Below, piece by piece: positions 44,142-52,987 of a DNA stretch of 64,000 bases (position 1 is its first letter; each line of letters starts with the position of its first letter). The translations under genes were made by a program, and so were the position numbers. Location: the NCBI GenBank assembly GCA_023429845.1, contig JAEZCY010000207.1, positions 1 through 64,000 of the forward strand. Reading direction: 5' to 3'. The notes below the pieces were generated by a model. The model saw only the letters and a list, made by a program, of their open reading frames with translations. It was not told where the DNA came from and searched no databases. The stretch is from Acidobacteriota bacterium (GTDB taxonomy: Bacteria; Acidobacteriota; Vicinamibacteria; Vicinamibacterales; Vicinamibacteraceae).

Positions 44142-45836
44142 CTACACGTTCCCGCGCTTCATCTCCTCCATCAGGTGGTCGGTCGAACGCACCGTCAGCG
44201 CCATGATGGTGAGCGTGGGGTTCTGACACCCTCCCGACGTGAAGCCACTCGCGTCGGTCACGAGCAGGTTCGGGATGTCGTGCGTCTGCTGGAACTGGTT
44301 GAGGACGGACACCCTGGGATCGGCGCCCATGCGGGCGATCCCCATCTCGTGGATGCCGTAGCCAGGCACGCGATCGAGAAAGAAGAACGGCCGGATGTTG
44401 CGGCCGCCGGCGGCCTCCAGCATCTCCGCGGCGGCGTATCCCATGTCGGGGATCATCTTCTTCTCGTTCTCCTTCCATTCCATGGAGATGCGGAGTACGG
44501 GGATGCCGAAGGCGTCCACGACGCCCGGGTCGATCGCCACGTGGTTGTCCTCGTAGGGCAGCACTTCGCCGAAGCCGGAGAAGGAGAACTGCGTCACACC
44601 CGAGGCCTTCACCGCGTCCGTGTACCGCGCGCCGAAACCGGGGAGGGCGAAGTTGAAGTTGGACGAGCCTCCACCCTGGTACCCATAGCCCCGCAGGAAC
44701 TCCTTGTGCCTCGGCTCCCCCGGCCGGTTGCGGAAGCGGATGGTGTAGGTGCCGTTGGGGCGATTCGGGCCGTTGAGACTCGGCGTGGACGGGACGTCGG
44801 GGAACTCCGCCGCCGCCCCTCCCGCCACCCACGTGTGATCCATCAGGTACTTGCCGAGCGCGCCGCTGCTGTTGGCCAGGCCACCGGGGGCACTGTTCAG
44901 CAGGATGCGCACGGACTCCAGCGCCTGCGCCGCGAGGATCACGGCGCGCGCGTTGACTTCGCGCAGTTGCCTCGTCTGGCGATCGATGTAGGACACGCCG
45001 CGCGCCTTCTTGCCCGTGTCGTCCATCAGCACCTGGTACACCATCGCGTTCTGGATGAGGGTGCACTTGCCCGTCTTCAGCGCGTCGGCCACCGTGGTGA
45101 AGGCGGAGTTGAAGTACGAGTGGGTGGCGCAGCCGCGTTCGCAGGGCCCGCAGTAGTGACACGCGGCGCGGCCGTTGATCGGCTTGGTGATGTTGGCCGC
45201 GCGGCCAATCGTCAGCGTCCGCTTGAACGCCTTCTTGATGGAGTTGCGCACGTGGTGCTCGACGCAGGCCAGACCCATCGGCGGGTGGAACTTGCTGTCG
45301 GGCAGCATCGGGTCGTTTTCGGGCATGCCCGAGATGCCGACGTACTCCTCGACCAGGTCGTAGTACGCCTCGAGATCCTTGTAGGAAATCGGCCAGTCGA
45401 TGCCGTGTCCATCGATGCTCGCGGCCTTGAAGTCGAGGTCACCGAAGCGATAGCTCTGGCGCCCCCACACGTTGGTCCGCCCGCCGATGATGCGCGTGCG
45501 GCCCTGCCACGAGAACGGCTTGCCCTGCGCCGTCGTGTAGGGCTCCTCGAGGTCGTTGACGAACCAGTCGTAGTTGTACTCGGTGCAGGCGTAGCAGTCC
45601 TTCTGTCGCGGACGCGTCTCCCGGATGCGATCGTTGGCGCGGTTGCGATACTCGAGGGTGTACGCCGGCGCGTGCTCGCGGTAATCGGCGTCGGTGAGCG
45701 CACGCCCCGCGTCGAGCAGGGCGACGTTGACTCCGGCTTCCGAAAGGCGCTTGGCCGCCCACCCTCCGGAAGCTCCCGACCCGACGACGATCACGTCGAA
45801 CGTGCGATTCGCTTTGTCACGCGAGGCTTGCGCCAC
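44142..45836 (-). CDS. GMC family oxidoreductase
   Basis: 564-aa FAD enzyme of the gluconate/sorbose dehydrogenase large-subunit type. FAD site [38 protein letters not shown], a cysteine cluster [11 protein letters not shown] (residues near 225-235) and the C-terminal [15 protein letters not shown] region with the active-site Asn. It has no signal peptide, which is normal for this class: export occurs as a complex with the Tat-signal subunit 3, encoded divergently at 45997. Substrate probably a sugar or polyol. GTG 45836 with AGGAG 8 nt upstream. Confidence 0.9.
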   Translation of the reverse strand: MAQASRDKANRTFDVIVVGSGASGGWAAKRLSEAGVNVALLDAGRALTDADYREHAPAYTLEYRNRANDRIRETRPRQKDCYACTEYNYDWFVNDLEEPYTTAQGKPFSWQGRTRIIGGRTNVWGRQSYRFGDLDFKAASIDGHGIDWPISYKDLEAYYDLVEEYVGISGMPENDPMLPDSKFHPPMGLACVEHHVRNSIKKAFKRTLTIGRAANITKPINGRAACHYCGPCERGCATHSYFNSAFTTVADALKTGKCTLIQNAMVYQVLMDDTGKKARGVSYIDRQTRQLREVNARAVILAAQALESVRILLNSAPGGLANSSGALGKYLMDHTWVAGGAAAEFPDVPSTPSLNGPNRPNGTYTIRFRNRPGEPRHKEFLRGYGYQGGGSSNFNFALPGFGARYTDAVKASGVTQFSFSGFGEVLPYEDNHVAIDPGVVDAFGIPVLRISMEWKENEKKMIPDMGYAAAEMLEAAGGRNIRPFFFLDRVPGYGIHEMGIARMGADPRVSVLNQFQQTHDIPNLLVTDASGFTSGGCQNPTLTIMALTVRSTDHLMEEMKRGNV

Positions 45837-45874
45837 TGGCCTGGCTCCTGGGACTGAGGGACGAAGTGTGGCGC

Positions 45875-45903
45875 AGCATAGCGATTGCTCCAGCGTGGGT
45901 CAA
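45875..45903 (-). promoter_or_regulatory. Sigma70 promoter of the GMC gene
   Basis: Minus strand: TTGACC (45903-45898), 17-nt spacer, TATGCT (45880-45875), about 38 nt before GTG 45836. Both elements match 5/6. Confidence 0.65.
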
Positions 45904-45996
45904 ATCCGGGCGGTGCCTTGCCCGACGGCGCGCAGCGGTGCGAGCCGTGTGCTATCGTGCGCCGAACCCGTCATTCCGCCAGGAGGAGTCGCGCGC

Positions 45997-46686
45997 ATGA
46001 AGGAAGGTCGCTCGCTGCCGGTCATCCAACCCGGGGTCGAGCCCGGCGTGTCGCGCCGCGCGGCATTGCAGACGCTCGCCGCCGGCGTCGGCGCGTCACT
46101 CGCGGTGCCCGGCCTCGCCGCGGCCGACGATCACCCGGTGCACAAGCACGTCGCCCACGCTGGCGGACAGGCGCGGACGCCGAGCAGCCAGTCGAAGCCT
46201 GCGGGGTACACCCCGGTGACCTTCGACGCCCACCAGTTCGCGACCGTGGTGCTGCTGGCCGACCTGATCGTGCCGGGCGCGAAGGCGTCGGGCACCCCGG
46301 AGTTCCTCGACAAGCTGCTCGCCGCGGAGTCATCCGAGACGCGCCGCCGGTTCTTCACCGCCCTGGGCGCCATGGAAGGTGCGGCGCTGAAGATGCACCG
46401 CTCGCCCTTCAAGGACCTGACGCCCGACCAGCAGAACGCGCTGCTCACGGAAGCGTCGGCGGCGCAGCCCGGTCGCGCGCCGGTGTTCTGGAAGAAAGGC
46501 GATCCGATCCCCGTGCCGGAGGGGCCGGCGGGACCGCCAACGTTGCGCGACCACTTCGATCACGTGAAGGGGTGGGTGTCGGGGATCCACTTCGCGTCGG
46601 AGCCGGGCATGAAGGCGCTCGGGTACACGGGCAACGTGTTCCACGAGACCTACCCGGGCTGCCAGCACAACGGCCAGCACGGCTGA
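45997..46686 (+). CDS. Gluconate 2-dehydrogenase subunit 3 family protein
   Basis: 229 aa from ATG 45997, with AGGAGGAG at 45981-45988. SRRAALQTLAAGVGASLAVPGLAAA is a Tat-like signal (twin Arg then a weakly hydrophobic stretch). The mature part has FATVVLLADLIVPGAKASG, LDKLLAAESSETRRRFFTAL and C-terminal GYTGNVFHETYPGCQH, typical of the small subunit that pairs with GMC dehydrogenases. It probably carries the GMC subunit through the Tat system. The cytochrome c third subunit is not nearby. A GCTATCGT motif (45951-45958) is a weak promoter candidate. Confidence 0.87.
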   Translation: MKEGRSLPVIQPGVEPGVSRRAALQTLAAGVGASLAVPGLAAADDHPVHKHVAHAGGQARTPSSQSKPAGYTPVTFDAHQFATVVLLADLIVPGAKASGTPEFLDKLLAAESSETRRRFFTALGAMEGAALKMHRSPFKDLTPDQQNALLTEASAAQPGRAPVFWKKGDPIPVPEGPAGPPTLRDHFDHVKGWVSGIHFASEPGMKALGYTGNVFHETYPGCQHNGQHG

Positions 46687-46760
46687 CGGACCGATCAGAC
46701 TCACGGGCGACCGACGATCGTCTGGTCGTCAGGTGCGAGCCGCCGGGGCGGCGCGCTGCG

Positions 46761-47924
46761 TCAACTCGCGCGCGGTCGTCGCGTCAGGCTGCCTTTCGCG
46801 AGCGCGCGGAAACTGCGGCCCGTCCGCAGGCTGTCGAGCCTGCGGACTCCTATCGCCGCCGATGCGTCAGCCGCTGACAGCCCGAACAGGCTCAGCTGCG
46901 GTCCGTCCGCCGTGAGTCCATGCGCCACGACGCTGACGCGCTCGGGCGCGTCGCCGAACTTCCACAACCGCGCCGCCAGCGTGCGTGCCGCCGGCGCCAG
47001 GTCTGCACGGTGGCGAGCCGCCTCACGCAGGGTAAGGCTGCGGCTGCGGAATTTCTGGTCGTGCCCCATCACACGCACCGTGATCGCGTGGGCGAATGCC
47101 CCGATCTGCGTGAGCCGCTGGGCGAGCTGGTCGGCGAGATGCTCGGCCGAGAGCTGCACGTCTTCGGACGTCGGGGCCGCACCCAACTGCATGGCGCGGG
47201 TGAGGCTGCGAGGCAGCGCGGTGCTGGCGAGTGGTCGCGGGTCTTCTGCGCGCGCAGCCCGCCACACGGCGGCCCAACCGTTTCCCAGAGCCGATTCGGC
47301 TTCGTGCGGCGCCAGGGCGGCGATCGCGCCGATTGTCGTCACGCCGCGCGCGGCGAGCCGTTCCCGTGCTGCAGCCGACAGCGCCGGCAGCCACCGTGCG
47401 TCGAGGGGCGCGAGGAAGCGCGCGTCGTACCCCGGGAGCACCTGCAGCAGTCCGGACGGCGCGACGAGGGTTCCGGCGACCGTGGCCGCCACTTCGGTGT
47501 GGGCGATGCCAACGGCGGATGACAGTCCCAGCTCGTCGCGGATCGCGCGCTGCATCGCGTCGGCGGCAGCCGCCAGCGTACCCCGCCGGATTGCGCTGAC
47601 AGGGATGATGGCGCGATCGATCGACACCCAATCCACGTCCGTGCACCAGCGGCGCACGAGCTCGTCGAGCGTGGACGCGGCTTCCGCATAGCGGTCGAGG
47701 ATGCCGGGCACGAAACGCGCGTGGGGCAGCGCGCGTGCGGCGGCGCGAATCGGCATGCCGGGGCTGACGCCCGCGGCCCGTGCCACCCGGCAGGACGCGA
47801 CGACCTGGCCTGCGCTGTCGGCCCCGCCGCCGACAACCAGCGGCACGCCGGGTGGGAGACCTTCCCACCGACGCTCGACGTCGACAACGAAGTCCGGCAG
47901 CCAGAGAGAGAGCAGCATCGCCAT
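46761..47924 (-). CDS. Y-family DNA polymerase homologue, catalytically degenerate (ImuB-like)
   Basis: 387 aa from ATG 47924. The Y-family core is visible: LWLPDFVVDVERRWEG, PLVVGG, ASCRVARAAGVSPGMPIRAA, WVSIDRAIIPVS and a thumb/little-finger region with helix-hairpin-helix-like LAARGVTTIGAIAAL. Aligned to E. coli DinB, Asp8 is Trp8 and Glu104 is Arg104; only Asp103 is kept. Two of three metal ligands are missing, so polymerase activity is unlikely. A canonical beta-clamp motif QLSLF lies near residue 342. This combination matches ImuB, the accessory protein of mutasomes, but ImuA and DnaE2 are not in the window. It lies downstream of lexA and DUF3467. Confidence 0.8.
   Translation of the reverse strand: MAMLLSLWLPDFVVDVERRWEGLPPGVPLVVGGGADSAGQVVASCRVARAAGVSPGMPIRAAARALPHARFVPGILDRYAEAASTLDELVRRWCTDVDWVSIDRAIIPVSAIRRGTLAAAADAMQRAIRDELGLSSAVGIAHTEVAATVAGTLVAPSGLLQVLPGYDARFLAPLDARWLPALSAAARERLAARGVTTIGAIAALAPHEAESALGNGWAAVWRAARAEDPRPLASTALPRSLTRAMQLGAAPTSEDVQLSAEHLADQLAQRLTQIGAFAHAITVRVMGHDQKFRSRSLTLREAARHRADLAPAARTLAARLWKFGDAPERVSVVAHGLTADGPQLSLFGLSAADASAAIGVRRLDSLRTGRSFRALAKGSLTRRPRAS
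46822..46847. repeat. Perfect 11-bp palindrome inside the ImuB-like gene
   Basis: GTCCGCAGGCT (46822-46832), GTCG loop, AGCCTGCGGAC (46837-46847). It falls within the last 30 codons, after the clamp motif, and encodes RRLDSLRTG. It resembles a REP-type element that has landed in coding DNA. Confidence 0.6.
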
Positions 47925-48056
47925 CGTGTGGTGTCTACGGTCGCGCAACGGCAGGTCTGACACCGGCGTTCGGCCCGTGCCTCTGCGAGCGTCACCACCC
48001 CGGGGGCGTCGAAACGTCCGTCGCCGCGGCGGCCACGTTGGGGCGCTCCGACCTGC

Positions 48057-48386
48057 CTAGTGAATGGGGTCGCCGGACCACCCGGGCGCACCCTGCTTCT
48101 GCGACTCCGTAAACGCCCGCAGGTGCTCCTGCAGCGCCGCGATCATCGTCGGGATGAACGGCACGGGCACGACGATGCGCGCCTTCACCGGGGCGGCGAC
48201 GACGTGGTCGCGCTCGGCGGCCTGGACGTCCTGCGGCGACAGCGGCTGCACCTCGCAGAACGTCAGCGTGAAGTCGAACGGCGTGTTGGCCACCGCACAG
48301 AAGTTGGCGTACACCCGCCCGACGTCCGTGTCGTCGGCGGGCACGATGGTGAAGTTGATCTGGCGCGACTCGGGCGTCTGGCTCAT
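48057..48386 (-). CDS. DUF3467 family protein
   Basis: 109 aa. VGRVYANFCAVANTPFDFTLTFCEV followed by KARIVVPVPFIPTMIAALQEHL fits the DUF3467 pattern (YAN...DF.L.F, then a helix LxxxLxxF). Function of the family is unknown. It starts 5 nt after the lexA stop, so it is very probably co-transcribed with lexA and therefore part of a damage-responsive unit. Confidence 0.8.
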   Translation of the reverse strand: MSQTPESRQINFTIVPADDTDVGRVYANFCAVANTPFDFTLTFCEVQPLSPQDVQAAERDHVVAAPVKARIVVPVPFIPTMIAALQEHLRAFTESQKQGAPGWSGDPIH

Positions 48387-48391
48387 GGGCG

Positions 48392-48997
48392 TCAGTATCG
48401 CCGCATCACGCCGATCACGACGCCTTGCACCTGAACTTCCGCCGCTGGCACCACGATGGGCGCCATCGTCGGGTTGGCCGGCTGCAGGCGCACCTGATCC
48501 TGTTCGCGGTAGAACTTCTTCAACGTGACGTCGGACCCTTCGAGCAGCGCGATCACCATCTCGCCGTTCGACGCGGTCTTGCGGTCCTCGACGATCACGA
48601 AGTCGCCGTCACGAATCTGCTCGTCGATCATCGAGTCGCCCTTCACCCGCAACACGTAGGTGTCGCGCTTGCCGACGAGCGCCTCTGGTACGGTGATCGT
48701 CTCGCTGCCCGTGATGGCCTCGATGGGCCGCCCGGCAGCGACGTAGCCGAGCAACGGCAACTCGAGCGCGCGCCCGCCGATACGCGCAGGGATGAGCTCG
48801 ACCGATCGGCTGCGGTTCCATGCGCGCTTGATGAACCCCTTCTCCTGCAGGTTCGTCAGGTGCTTGTGCACCGTGGCAAGCGACGACAGGCCGAAGCGAC
48901 GTCCGACTTCTTCCAGGCTCGGCGCATAGCCGTGCTGCTGGATGAAGTCGTTGAGGTAGTCGAGGATTTCGCGCTGACGTTTGGTGAGCGGCTGCAC
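48392..48997 (-). CDS. lexA: LexA repressor
   Basis: 201-aa SOS repressor. N-terminal winged helix QPLTKRQREILDYLNDFIQQ with recognition helix LEEVGRRFGLSSLATVHKHL; self-cleavage site Ala88-Gly89 (GYVAAGRP); catalytic Ser122 in GDSMID and Lys160 in VTLKKF. GTG 48997 (with TGGAG upstream) gives the canonical N-terminus; the frame is open far upstream but is non-coding there. DUF3467 and the ImuB-like gene lie downstream. Confidence 0.96.
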   Translation of the reverse strand: MQPLTKRQREILDYLNDFIQQHGYAPSLEEVGRRFGLSSLATVHKHLTNLQEKGFIKRAWNRSRSVELIPARIGGRALELPLLGYVAAGRPIEAITGSETITVPEALVGKRDTYVLRVKGDSMIDEQIRDGDFVIVEDRKTASNGEMVIALLEGSDVTLKKFYREQDQVRLQPANPTMAPIVVPAAEVQVQGVVIGVMRRY

Positions 48998-49056
48998 GAT
49001 GGCGTCTCCAGAGGCGAGCGGCAGGCCACGGCCCGACACTGGGCACGCGCTGGTGG

Positions 49057-49086
49057 AGCGTAGTGCAAATAAAAAGCGAAAGTCAA
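49057..49086 (-). promoter_or_regulatory. Putative lexA promoter
   Basis: Minus strand: TTGACT (49086-49081), 18-nt AT-rich spacer, TACGCT (49062-49057). The spacer (TTCGCTTTTTATTTGCAC) stands out as the most AT-rich stretch nearby. I could not define a LexA box with confidence, although autoregulation is expected. Confidence 0.5.
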
Positions 49087-49135
49087 GCACGCCGGCCAAA
49101 TCCACGGTGCTAGACTCCAAAGCCTCAGTGGATCG

Positions 49136-49765
49136 ATGCAGACACCGCTGAACTCGCCTGGACTCGCTCGCGCCGCGCTCGTCGGCGTCCTCGTGCTCGG
49201 CATCTGTGCCGGCGCACACCCGTGCATTCCGACAGGCGTGGCGCGCGCGGCGGAGGCCGAGCAGGACGGCGTGGCCGCTGCCGACCGCATGCAACAGAAG
49301 CTCGAGACCATCGTCCGCTTCGGGGCGATCCCGCGACTCGAAACACAGAGCACCGTCATCGAGGAAGGCGAAGTGAACGCCTACCTCGAGCACCACCTCC
49401 GAGCGGAGGTGCCGCCAGGCATTGCTGCGCCGACGCTGCGCATCCACGGCGACAACCTGCTCAGCGCGACGGCCACGCTCGACCTCGACGCGATGAACGC
49501 GAGCCGGCCGCCTGCCGAGGGCCTCGACCCGTTGCGCCTGCTCCGGGGCCGGTTTCCTGCACGGGTGGCCGGGCGGCTGGTCACGGAGAACGGAAGCGGC
49601 CGCTTCCAGCTCGAATCGGCCGAACTCGGCGGCATCCCGCTGCCCGTCGCGGTCGTCACGCAACTCGTGCGTCAGTACGACGTGGACCTCGACGCCCCGT
49701 TCGACCTGCCGTCGGCGATCCGCGAGATTCGTGTCGAGCCCGGCCAGGTGACAGTGCTGCAGTGA
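49136..49765 (+). CDS. Secreted protein of unknown function
   Basis: 209 aa. A signal-type N-terminus (LARAALVGVLVLGICAGAHP) precedes a mature domain with ETQSTVIEEGEVNAYLEHHL, LRIHGDNLLSATATLDLDAM and repeated beta-strand-like stretches, suggesting a lipid- or ligand-binding beta fold, but I do not recognise it. A TAGACT hexamer (49111-49116) lies 19 nt before the ATG. Its TGA overlaps the recG GTG. Divergent from lexA. Confidence 0.7.
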   Translation: MQTPLNSPGLARAALVGVLVLGICAGAHPCIPTGVARAAEAEQDGVAAADRMQQKLETIVRFGAIPRLETQSTVIEEGEVNAYLEHHLRAEVPPGIAAPTLRIHGDNLLSATATLDLDAMNASRPPAEGLDPLRLLRGRFPARVAGRLVTENGSGRFQLESAELGGIPLPVAVVTQLVRQYDVDLDAPFDLPSAIREIRVEPGQVTVLQ

Positions 49766-51861
49766 GTGCGGCGGACACGATCGAGGCCCCGCTGGCCACG
49801 TTGCCAGGCGTCGGTCCGACACGCGCCGCCGCGCTGGCGTCGGCTGGCCTGCACACGGTCGAGGATCTGCTCCTCCGATTCCCGCTTCGCTACGAGGACC
49901 GCGGCCATATCGTCCCGATCGCGCAGCTGCGCCCCGGCCCCGCGACGGTCGCCGGCGAAGTGATCGAGGCGCAGCTCAAGCCGACGCGTCGGCCGCGCTT
50001 CACCGTGTTCGAGCTCGCCGTGCGCGACAGCACCGGCACCGCGCGCGCCGTGTTCTTCAACCAGCGGTTCCTGGCGCAGGTGTTCCGGCCCGGCCAGCAG
50101 GTCGTCCTGCATGGCAAGGTGGAGTGGAACAGCCAGGGTGCGCAATTCCAGAGTCCGCAGTACGAGTTCGTGGACCTGGAAGGTGCGGAGGAGGGGAGCA
50201 GCGTTCACACGGGACGCATCGTGCCGGTCTACGAGCGCGTTGGACCGCTGACGCCGAAGCTGCAGCGCGACCTCGTCGCCCGCGCGCTCGAGCGACTGCC
50301 CGGGGCCATTCCGGATCCCCTGCCGCTCGAGGTGCGTCGCGCCCGCGGACTGCCGTCACGGCGGGAAGCGCTGCTCGACACGCATTTCCCGCCGGAAGGC
50401 ACCAGCGTCGATCAGCTCAACGCGTTCCGCACGCCCGCGCAGGTGCGCCTGATCCTCGAGGAGTTCGTGCTCTTCCAGCTCGCGCTCGCCGACCAGCGCG
50501 CGCGCGTCGTCACGGTCGCCAAGCCGCACCGCATCGTGGTGTCGGAGGCCACGCGCGAGCAGGCGCGCCGCGTCCTGCCGTTCACGCTGACACCGGGTCA
50601 GAAGCAGGCGCTGCGCGAGATCGTGGAGGATCTGCAGCGCCCCACGCCGATGAACCGTCTGCTGCAGGGCGACGTCGGCGCGGGCAAGACCATCGTCGCA
50701 CTGCTGGCTGCGGTCGTCGCCATGGCCAACGGTTTGCAGGTCGTGCTGATGGCGCCCACGGAGTTGCTCGCCGAGCAGCACGCGCGCACGGTTGGCCAGA
50801 GGCTCGCCGGCACGCCATTCCGCGCCGCCCTGTTGACGGGCAGCCAGCGCAGCGCGGCGCGCAGGGATGCGCTCGCGGCCATCGCGGCGGGGCAGGCGGA
50901 CCTCGTCGTGGGCACGCATGCGGTGCTGGAGGATCCGGCCATCTTCAACAGGCTCGGTCTCGTGATCATCGACGAACAGCATCGCTTCGGGGTGGGCCAG
51001 CGGGCGCGCTTGCGATCGAAAGGGCGACAGCCGGACGTGCTCGTCATGACGGCAACGCCGATTCCGCGCACGCTCACGCTCACCGCGTATGGCGACCTCG
51101 ACGTGTCGGTGATCCGTGACCTCCCTCCAGGCCGCCATCCCGTCCAGACGACGGCGCGCCCCGAAACGCGGCGCGACGAAGCCTACGCGTTCGTGCGTGA
51201 GCAGGTGGCCGAAGGCCGGCAGGCCTACGTCGTGCTGCCAATCATCGAGGACAGCGACAAGCTCGACGTCCGGGCGGCGATCAGCATGGAGGAGGATTTG
51301 CGGCACGGCGCGCTTGCCGGATTGCGCCTGGGCCTGCTGCACGGCAAGCTGAAGTCGGCCGACAAGCAGGCCGTGATGCAGGCCTTCGTGGCCCGCGATC
51401 TGGACGTGCTCGTCACGACCACGGTGATCGAGGTCGGCGTGGACGTCGCGAACGCGAGCGTGATGGTGGTGGAGCATGCCGAGCGCTTCGGGTTGGCGCA
51501 GCTGCACCAGTTGCGGGGCCGCGTTGGACGGGGCCCGTCGCGCAGCTACTGCATCCTGCTGTTCGAGCGGCCGCTCAGCGAGGACGCTCGTGAGCGGCTG
51601 AAAGCCATGACGGACACGACGGACGGCTTCGTGATCGCCGAGCGTGATCTCGGCATTCGCGGTCCCGGCGACATGTTCGGCACGCGGCAGGCCGGCATGC
51701 CGACGTTGCGTATCGGCGACCTGCGGCGCGACCAGGACCTCATGGCCGACGCCCACGTGCTGGCGCGCGACCTTGTCGGGCGCCTGCCGCCCGACGCGCC
51801 GCCGCGGCGACTCGCGCGCCAGGCGTGGGTTGGTCGCTTCAACCTGGCACAGGTCGGGTGA
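49762..51861 (+). CDS. recG: ATP-dependent DNA helicase RecG
   Basis: 699-aa branched-DNA helicase reversing stalled forks. The N-terminal wedge/OB domain includes LPGVGPTRAAALASAGLHTV and LLLRFPLRYEDR. Helicase motifs: MNRLLQGDVGAGKTIVALLA (I), LMAPTELLAEQHA (Ia), IIDEQHRFGVGQR (II), VMTATPIPRTL (III), LVTTTVIEVGVDVANA (V), QLHQLRGRVGRG (VI). GTG 49762 overlaps the stop of the preceding gene (GTGA) and gives the usual N-terminus. The stop overlaps the rsmD ATG. Confidence 0.95.
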   Translation: MSAADTIEAPLATLPGVGPTRAAALASAGLHTVEDLLLRFPLRYEDRGHIVPIAQLRPGPATVAGEVIEAQLKPTRRPRFTVFELAVRDSTGTARAVFFNQRFLAQVFRPGQQVVLHGKVEWNSQGAQFQSPQYEFVDLEGAEEGSSVHTGRIVPVYERVGPLTPKLQRDLVARALERLPGAIPDPLPLEVRRARGLPSRREALLDTHFPPEGTSVDQLNAFRTPAQVRLILEEFVLFQLALADQRARVVTVAKPHRIVVSEATREQARRVLPFTLTPGQKQALREIVEDLQRPTPMNRLLQGDVGAGKTIVALLAAVVAMANGLQVVLMAPTELLAEQHARTVGQRLAGTPFRAALLTGSQRSAARRDALAAIAAGQADLVVGTHAVLEDPAIFNRLGLVIIDEQHRFGVGQRARLRSKGRQPDVLVMTATPIPRTLTLTAYGDLDVSVIRDLPPGRHPVQTTARPETRRDEAYAFVREQVAEGRQAYVVLPIIEDSDKLDVRAAISMEEDLRHGALAGLRLGLLHGKLKSADKQAVMQAFVARDLDVLVTTTVIEVGVDVANASVMVVEHAERFGLAQLHQLRGRVGRGPSRSYCILLFERPLSEDARERLKAMTDTTDGFVIAERDLGIRGPGDMFGTRQAGMPTLRIGDLRRDQDLMADAHVLARDLVGRLPPDAPPRRLARQAWVGRFNLAQVG

Positions 51862-52421
51862 TGCGCATCATCGGCGGCACGTTCAGGGGGCGCCCGCTGC
51901 AGGCCCCGACATGGGACGGTCTCCGTCCGACGTCCGACCGGCTGCGCGAAACGCTTTTCAACGTGCTCGCGCCGCGGATCGATGACGCCCGCGTGCTCGA
52001 CGTGTGCGCGGGGACCGGCGCGGTCGGCCTCGAGGCGCTGAGTCGCGGTGCGTGCTGGGTGACGTTCGTGGAGCGGGACCGTCGGGCCGTCGCTCTCATC
52101 GAGGCCAACCTGCGTCGCTGTCAGGTGAGCGAAGGCTATACTATCGACCGCCGCGATGCCCTGGCGCGTGCCGTCGTGTTCCAGGGCGGACCCTTCGACG
52201 TCGTGTTCCTCGATCCTCCCTACACGCAACGCTCCCTGGAGGCGTGGCTGCACGTCGCGGCGGCGCACGTCGCCCCGGACGGCGTGGTCGTGCTGGAACA
52301 CGCCAGCCGCACGCTGGCGCCGTCGGAGGGCGCAGGTCTCGTGCGCACCCGGACGCTCGCGCAGGGCGACAGCACCGCGACCTTCTACGTGCGGCACGAC
52401 GAAGGAGCGCCGGATGCCTGA
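51861..52421 (+). CDS. rsmD: 16S rRNA (guanine(966)-N(2))-methyltransferase
   Basis: 186 aa. RIIGGTFRGRPLQAP and LRPTSDRLRETLFNVL are the RsmD N-terminal signature, VLDVCAGTGAVGLEALSRG is the SAM loop and FLDPPY is the base-flipping catalytic motif. The ATG overlaps the recG stop (TGATG) and the end overlaps coaD by 8 nt. The rsmD-coaD pairing is widespread in bacteria. Confidence 0.94.
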   Translation: MRIIGGTFRGRPLQAPTWDGLRPTSDRLRETLFNVLAPRIDDARVLDVCAGTGAVGLEALSRGACWVTFVERDRRAVALIEANLRRCQVSEGYTIDRRDALARAVVFQGGPFDVVFLDPPYTQRSLEAWLHVAAAHVAPDGVVVLEHASRTLAPSEGAGLVRTRTLAQGDSTATFYVRHDEGAPDA

Positions 52422-52902
52422 CGCACGGCGGGCCATCATCGCGGGGTCGTTCGACCCGCTGACCAACGGCCACCTCGACGTGATCGTCCGCGCACGGGCG
52501 GTATTTGCCCACGTGGTCGTGGCCGTGCTCGTCAACCCGGGGAAGACACCGCTGCTGTCCCTCGACGATCGGGTCGCCGTCGTCAGGGACACGCTGGCCG
52601 ACGATGCCGCCATCGAGGTCGTGGCGTTCGATGGACTGCTCGTGGACGCGGCCCGGGCGCATGGTGCGACGGTGGTCGTCCGCGGCCTGCGCAGCGTGTC
52701 CGACTTCGAGCAGGAATGGCCCATGGCGCGGATGAACGCCGCGCTGCTGCCCGGTCTCGAGACCGTGTTTCTGCCGGCCGCCCCCGAGTGGGGCCACGTC
52801 AGTTCCACGCTGGTGCGGCAGATCCATGTGCTCGGCGGCGCCATCGAGGCGTTCGTGCCGCCCGCAGTCGTGTCGCGTCTTCGCGGCGCGGACCGCACGT
52901 AG
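52414..52902 (+). CDS. coaD: Phosphopantetheine adenylyltransferase
   Basis: 162-aa hexameric enzyme making dephospho-CoA from 4'-phosphopantetheine and ATP. IIAGSFDPLTNGHLDVIVRA has the nucleotidyltransferase TxGH-type signature, VVVRGLRSVSDFEQEWPMARMN is the substrate loop and WGHVSSTLVRQI the ISSTxVR motif. GAAGGAG lies upstream of ATG 52414, within rsmD. Confidence 0.96.
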   Translation: MPDARRAIIAGSFDPLTNGHLDVIVRARAVFAHVVVAVLVNPGKTPLLSLDDRVAVVRDTLADDAAIEVVAFDGLLVDAARAHGATVVVRGLRSVSDFEQEWPMARMNAALLPGLETVFLPAAPEWGHVSSTLVRQIHVLGGAIEAFVPPAVVSRLRGADRT

Positions 52903-52987
52903 GGCGCGGCGGCCGGGGCGCCCGCGCACAGTGTGGCAGGGCGGACGTCACCGGTCCGCTGGCGCATGCAGGAATAGAGAGCAGCCG

